DNA of 7,242 nucleotides from Sulfurimonas sp. (GTDB taxonomy: Bacteria > Campylobacterota > Campylobacteria > Campylobacterales > Sulfurimonadaceae): contig JAFLJV010000133.1 of the NCBI GenBank assembly GCA_022712845.1, positions 1 through 7,242 on the forward strand, written 5' to 3'. This document shows positions 6,440 through 7,242 of this stretch, piece after piece. Below the pieces are notes generated by a model, which was not told the DNA's origin, ran no database searches, and saw only the letters and a program-made list of their open reading frames with translations. A program made the position numbers and the translations under genes. Each line of letters starts with the position of its first letter. Position 1 is the first letter of the stretch.

Positions 6440-7201
6440 TTATTTTATTTTTTTAATCATATGAAAATAGTTTGGATTATTAGCTTTATAGTATGGCTCA
6501 ATTACGGCGTTTTGGTACCCTTGTGATTTTGTAACAGATACAACAAATCCTACTTTTAATCCTTTAAAAAAAATTTCATCAAGTGAAGAAGTTGTAACTT
6601 CATCTCCAACTTTTATATTAAACCATGCAGGAATAAATTTCACAATTAAGTTTTTCGCACTATTGCCATGAGCAATTCCAGGTGCATTTTCATCTCCAAC
6701 ATAAACGGCATATGAACTTTTAATATCTCTATTTAAAAGTCCAAGTGCTTTACCATTTTGAGAGATTACTATTCCTGCTACTAATTCTTTATATATTAGT
6801 CCATATACTTTAGAGGAGTTATAATCATCAATTTCTAGCCAAATTCTATTTTGATCTGCAAATTTTTGATAAGAGATAGATCTTACTAATTGTACTTGTG
6901 GGTTTATTTTTAGTGTAGAATTATTTTCCATAAAAAAATCATTAACTTCAGAAGCCAATTGTTTTATAACTAAGTGATTATTTTCATATTTTTGAAGTTT
7001 TTCTTCAAGTTCTGTAATCATATTTGCTTGAAAAAAATGTTTATCAATTGTATTTTGAATAAATTTTGTAGAGTTATGATAGTTAATTTTAATAGTGTTT
7101 AATGATGAAATGAATGGTGATTGAATTGTATTAGTATAATAGAGAGCACCCACGAGGAGTGCTATAAAAATAAAAAAAAAGCTAAATAACCCTTTATTCA
7201 T
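6440..7201 (-). CDS. mreC: Cell shape-determining protein MreC
   Basis: The protein has a short cytoplasmic N-terminus, one membrane helix (about residues 5-23 from the chosen ATG), and a Glu/Lys-rich coiled-coil segment (about 60-95). The periplasmic beta domain shows the family patterns VYGLIYKELVAGIVISQNGKALGLLN, the IKVGDEVTTSS turn, and FFKGLKVGFVVSV. MreC links cytoplasmic MreB filaments to the peptidoglycan elongation machinery (MreD, PBP2). At 253 residues it is of normal size for Campylobacterota. I prefer the ATG at 7201, which overlaps the mreB stop by 8 nt; a TTG at 7207 would add only two residues. The tail after the core domain (YKANNPNYFHMIKKIK) is basic. No mreD is visible next to it. 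Confidence 0.93.
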   Translation of the reverse strand: MNKGLFSFFFIFIALLVGALYYTNTIQSPFISSLNTIKINYHNSTKFIQNTIDKHFFQANMITELEEKLQKYENNHLVIKQLASEVNDFFMENNSTLKINPQVQLVRSISYQKFADQNRIWLEIDDYNSSKVYGLIYKELVAGIVISQNGKALGLLNRDIKSSYAVYVGDENAPGIAHGNSAKNLIVKFIPAWFNIKVGDEVTTSSLDEIFFKGLKVGFVVSVTKSQGYQNAVIEPYYKANNPNYFHMIKKIK

Positions 7202-7242
7202 TTTCAAAAAGTTCTTGCAGTAAATCTATTTCTTCAAGAGCA
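7194..7242 (-). CDS. mreB: Rod shape-determining protein MreB, last 15 codons (truncated by window edge)
   Basis: The minus strand at the right edge is open from 7241 to a TAA at 7194-7196, encoding ALEEIDLLQELFENE. An acidic helical ending of this kind is normal for MreB, the actin-like protein that guides wall elongation. Position directly upstream of mreC, with an 8-nt overlap, supports the call. The remainder of the gene lies outside the window, so identity depends mainly on context. Confidence 0.72.
   Translation of the reverse strand, partial: ALEEIDLLQELFENE

Overview
The window is AT-rich, densely packed bacterial chromosome. Its gene content and order (mreB-mreC-carB, a UPF0323 lipoprotein paired with a glutathionylspermidine-synthase-like ATP-grasp protein, and a short YrdC/Sua5-type protein) point to Campylobacterota (Epsilonproteobacteria), most likely a Sulfurimonas-like genus. 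This placement rests on remembered family patterns, not on a database search.

Layout. The left edge carries the 3' part of a plus-strand gene for a Wzz-like polysaccharide chain-length determinant. It converges on a long minus-strand series. Read in the direction of transcription (right to left), that series is: mreB (only the last 15 codons), mreC, a short spacer with a good sigma70-type promoter, carB (full length), a short YrdC-domain protein overlapping carB, a small three-helix membrane protein of unknown function, a UPF0323 lipoprotein, and a GspS-like ATP-grasp ligase. From carB to the ligase, every junction is an overlap or a gap of 2 nt. The last three genes use GTG, GTG and TTG starts, which suggests one operon with translational coupling.

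The convergent junction (about 393-490) holds three copies, one of them partial, of a small palindromic repeat of the form CGTCAT-stem-CTTGA-stem-ATCTA. The two full copies face each other, and they supply the stop codons of both converging genes.

Functional themes. MreB and MreC are cell-shape proteins. CarB is the large subunit of carbamoyl-phosphate synthetase, feeding pyrimidine and arginine synthesis; carA is not in the window. The YrdC-like protein resembles the enzyme family that makes threonylcarbamoyl-AMP for tRNA t6A. The lipoprotein/ATP-grasp pair recalls YgiB-YgiC and YjfM-YjfC of enterobacteria, for which peptide or amine ligation has been proposed but not settled. The lipoprotein's repetitive Ser/Lys/Phe/Gly tail ending in Gly-Gly makes it a candidate ligation target. 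This pair, with the unknown membrane protein beside it, is the best candidate here for an undescribed system. I found no tRNA, rRNA, CRISPR array, insertion sequence or phage gene.
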